A DNA stretch of 64,000 bases, taken from NCBI RefSeq assembly GCF_000381885.1, contig NZ_KB907219.1, positions 155,855 to 219,854 of the forward strand, written 5' to 3'. Shown one piece after another: positions 63,762-64,000 of this stretch (position 1 is its first letter; the number at the start of each line of letters is the position of its first letter). The notes beneath the pieces are model-generated. The model searched no databases and was not told the origin of the DNA. It saw nothing but the letters and a program-made list of their open reading frames with translations. The position numbers and the translations under genes are program-made. This DNA is from Actinomadura atramentaria DSM 43919 (GTDB lineage Bacteria; Actinomycetota; Actinomycetes; Streptosporangiales; Streptosporangiaceae).

Positions 63762-64000
63762 CCCCCCGCGGCGCGGAGCGCCGCATCCTCGCTCCGCTGG
63801 CGCTCCGCTGCGGTGCGGCCCTTCGCGCTGCGCGCGCCCGGCCGCTCGCCTGGCGGCTCGCGGCCGTGCGCCCGCCGGTACCCCCCTTCGGTTACTCGCC
63901 GTCCGCGGGGGCGCCCTCGCTCGCTTCGCTTCGCCTCGGGGCACCCCCGCGACTGGGTTCGGCTGTCTACGAGGGGGCCTGCGGGTGCCCTACAAGACCC
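63762..64000. other. Right-edge low-complexity GC-rich region
   Basis: No gene is supported in these bases. Several short motifs recur (CGCTCCGCT, GGCGCTCCGC, CTCGCTTCGCTTCGCCTCGG), giving many small hairpins. It looks like a dispersed extragenic repeat, but other copies would be needed to show that. Confidence 0.45.

Overview
The window is high-GC DNA with overwhelmingly G/C third codon positions. It carries the mycothiol ligase MshC, a complete Pup-proteasome locus with an ARC-type ATPase, PafB/PafC, HelY and Lsr2 proteins. That combination points to a filamentous actinomycete, most likely a Streptosporangiales relative such as Actinomadura; the genus is inferred. No rRNA gene, prophage, insertion sequence or CRISPR array was seen, so this is core chromosome with a few accessory cassettes.

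Layout, left to right. 0.1-9.5 kb: mshC, an MpaB-type oxygenase, a TrmH-family methyltransferase, a PAC2 protein, a universal stress protein, metH, a HAD phosphatase and a small membrane protein. 10-16.2 kb: a peptide/nickel-type ABC importer in the order permease, binding protein, permease, ATPase, ATPase. 16.4-21.9 kb: an FtsX-type ABC transporter behind a NarL/DesK-type two-component system. 22-25.2 kb: a RecB-family nuclease, a CBS-domain site-2 protease and TrmI.

25.5-43.8 kb is the Pup-proteasome locus: arc, dop, pup, a duplicated endonuclease VII-like gene, prcB, prcA, pafA, an FKBP lipoprotein, two small regulatory/unknown genes, pafB, pafC, tatA, tatC and helY. Pup is tagged onto substrates by PafA after Dop deamidates its C-terminal glutamine; ARC unfolds the tagged proteins into the PrcAB chamber; PafBC is the DNA-damage regulator. 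The endonuclease VII-like gene between pup and prcB has no assigned role in this pathway.

43.8-51.5 kb: a metallophosphoesterase, two tandem Lsr2 genes, an iron-boxed heme oxygenase with a DUF2470 partner, two tandem tRNA-mimicking RNAs on the minus strand, a conserved protein of unknown function just upstream of them, a Crp-type regulator, a 5'-3' exonuclease and an Xaa-Pro peptidase. 51.6-59.2 kb: a sugar ABC importer whose first permease carries an inserted extracellular beta-sandwich-like domain, then a convergent second MsiK-type ATPase divergent from a LacI regulator with two operators. 59.2-64 kb: an Lrp regulator, an LLM oxidoreductase, a hemolysin III protein, a PH-domain protein, a PLP enzyme and a DUF1707-FHA protein, ending in hairpin-rich DNA.

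The most interesting signal is at 47117-47393. Two RNAs of about 135 nt each have a T-arm, a closed acceptor-like hairpin and a D-arm in circularly permuted order, with 5' and 3' flanks that pair with each other. This is the architecture of bacterial Y RNAs of the YrlA type, but no Ro60/TROVE gene is in the window. Many genes also start 6-8 bases after a TANNNT -10 box, which implies leaderless mRNAs, and the box TAGGCT recurs at dop, pup, pafA and helY.
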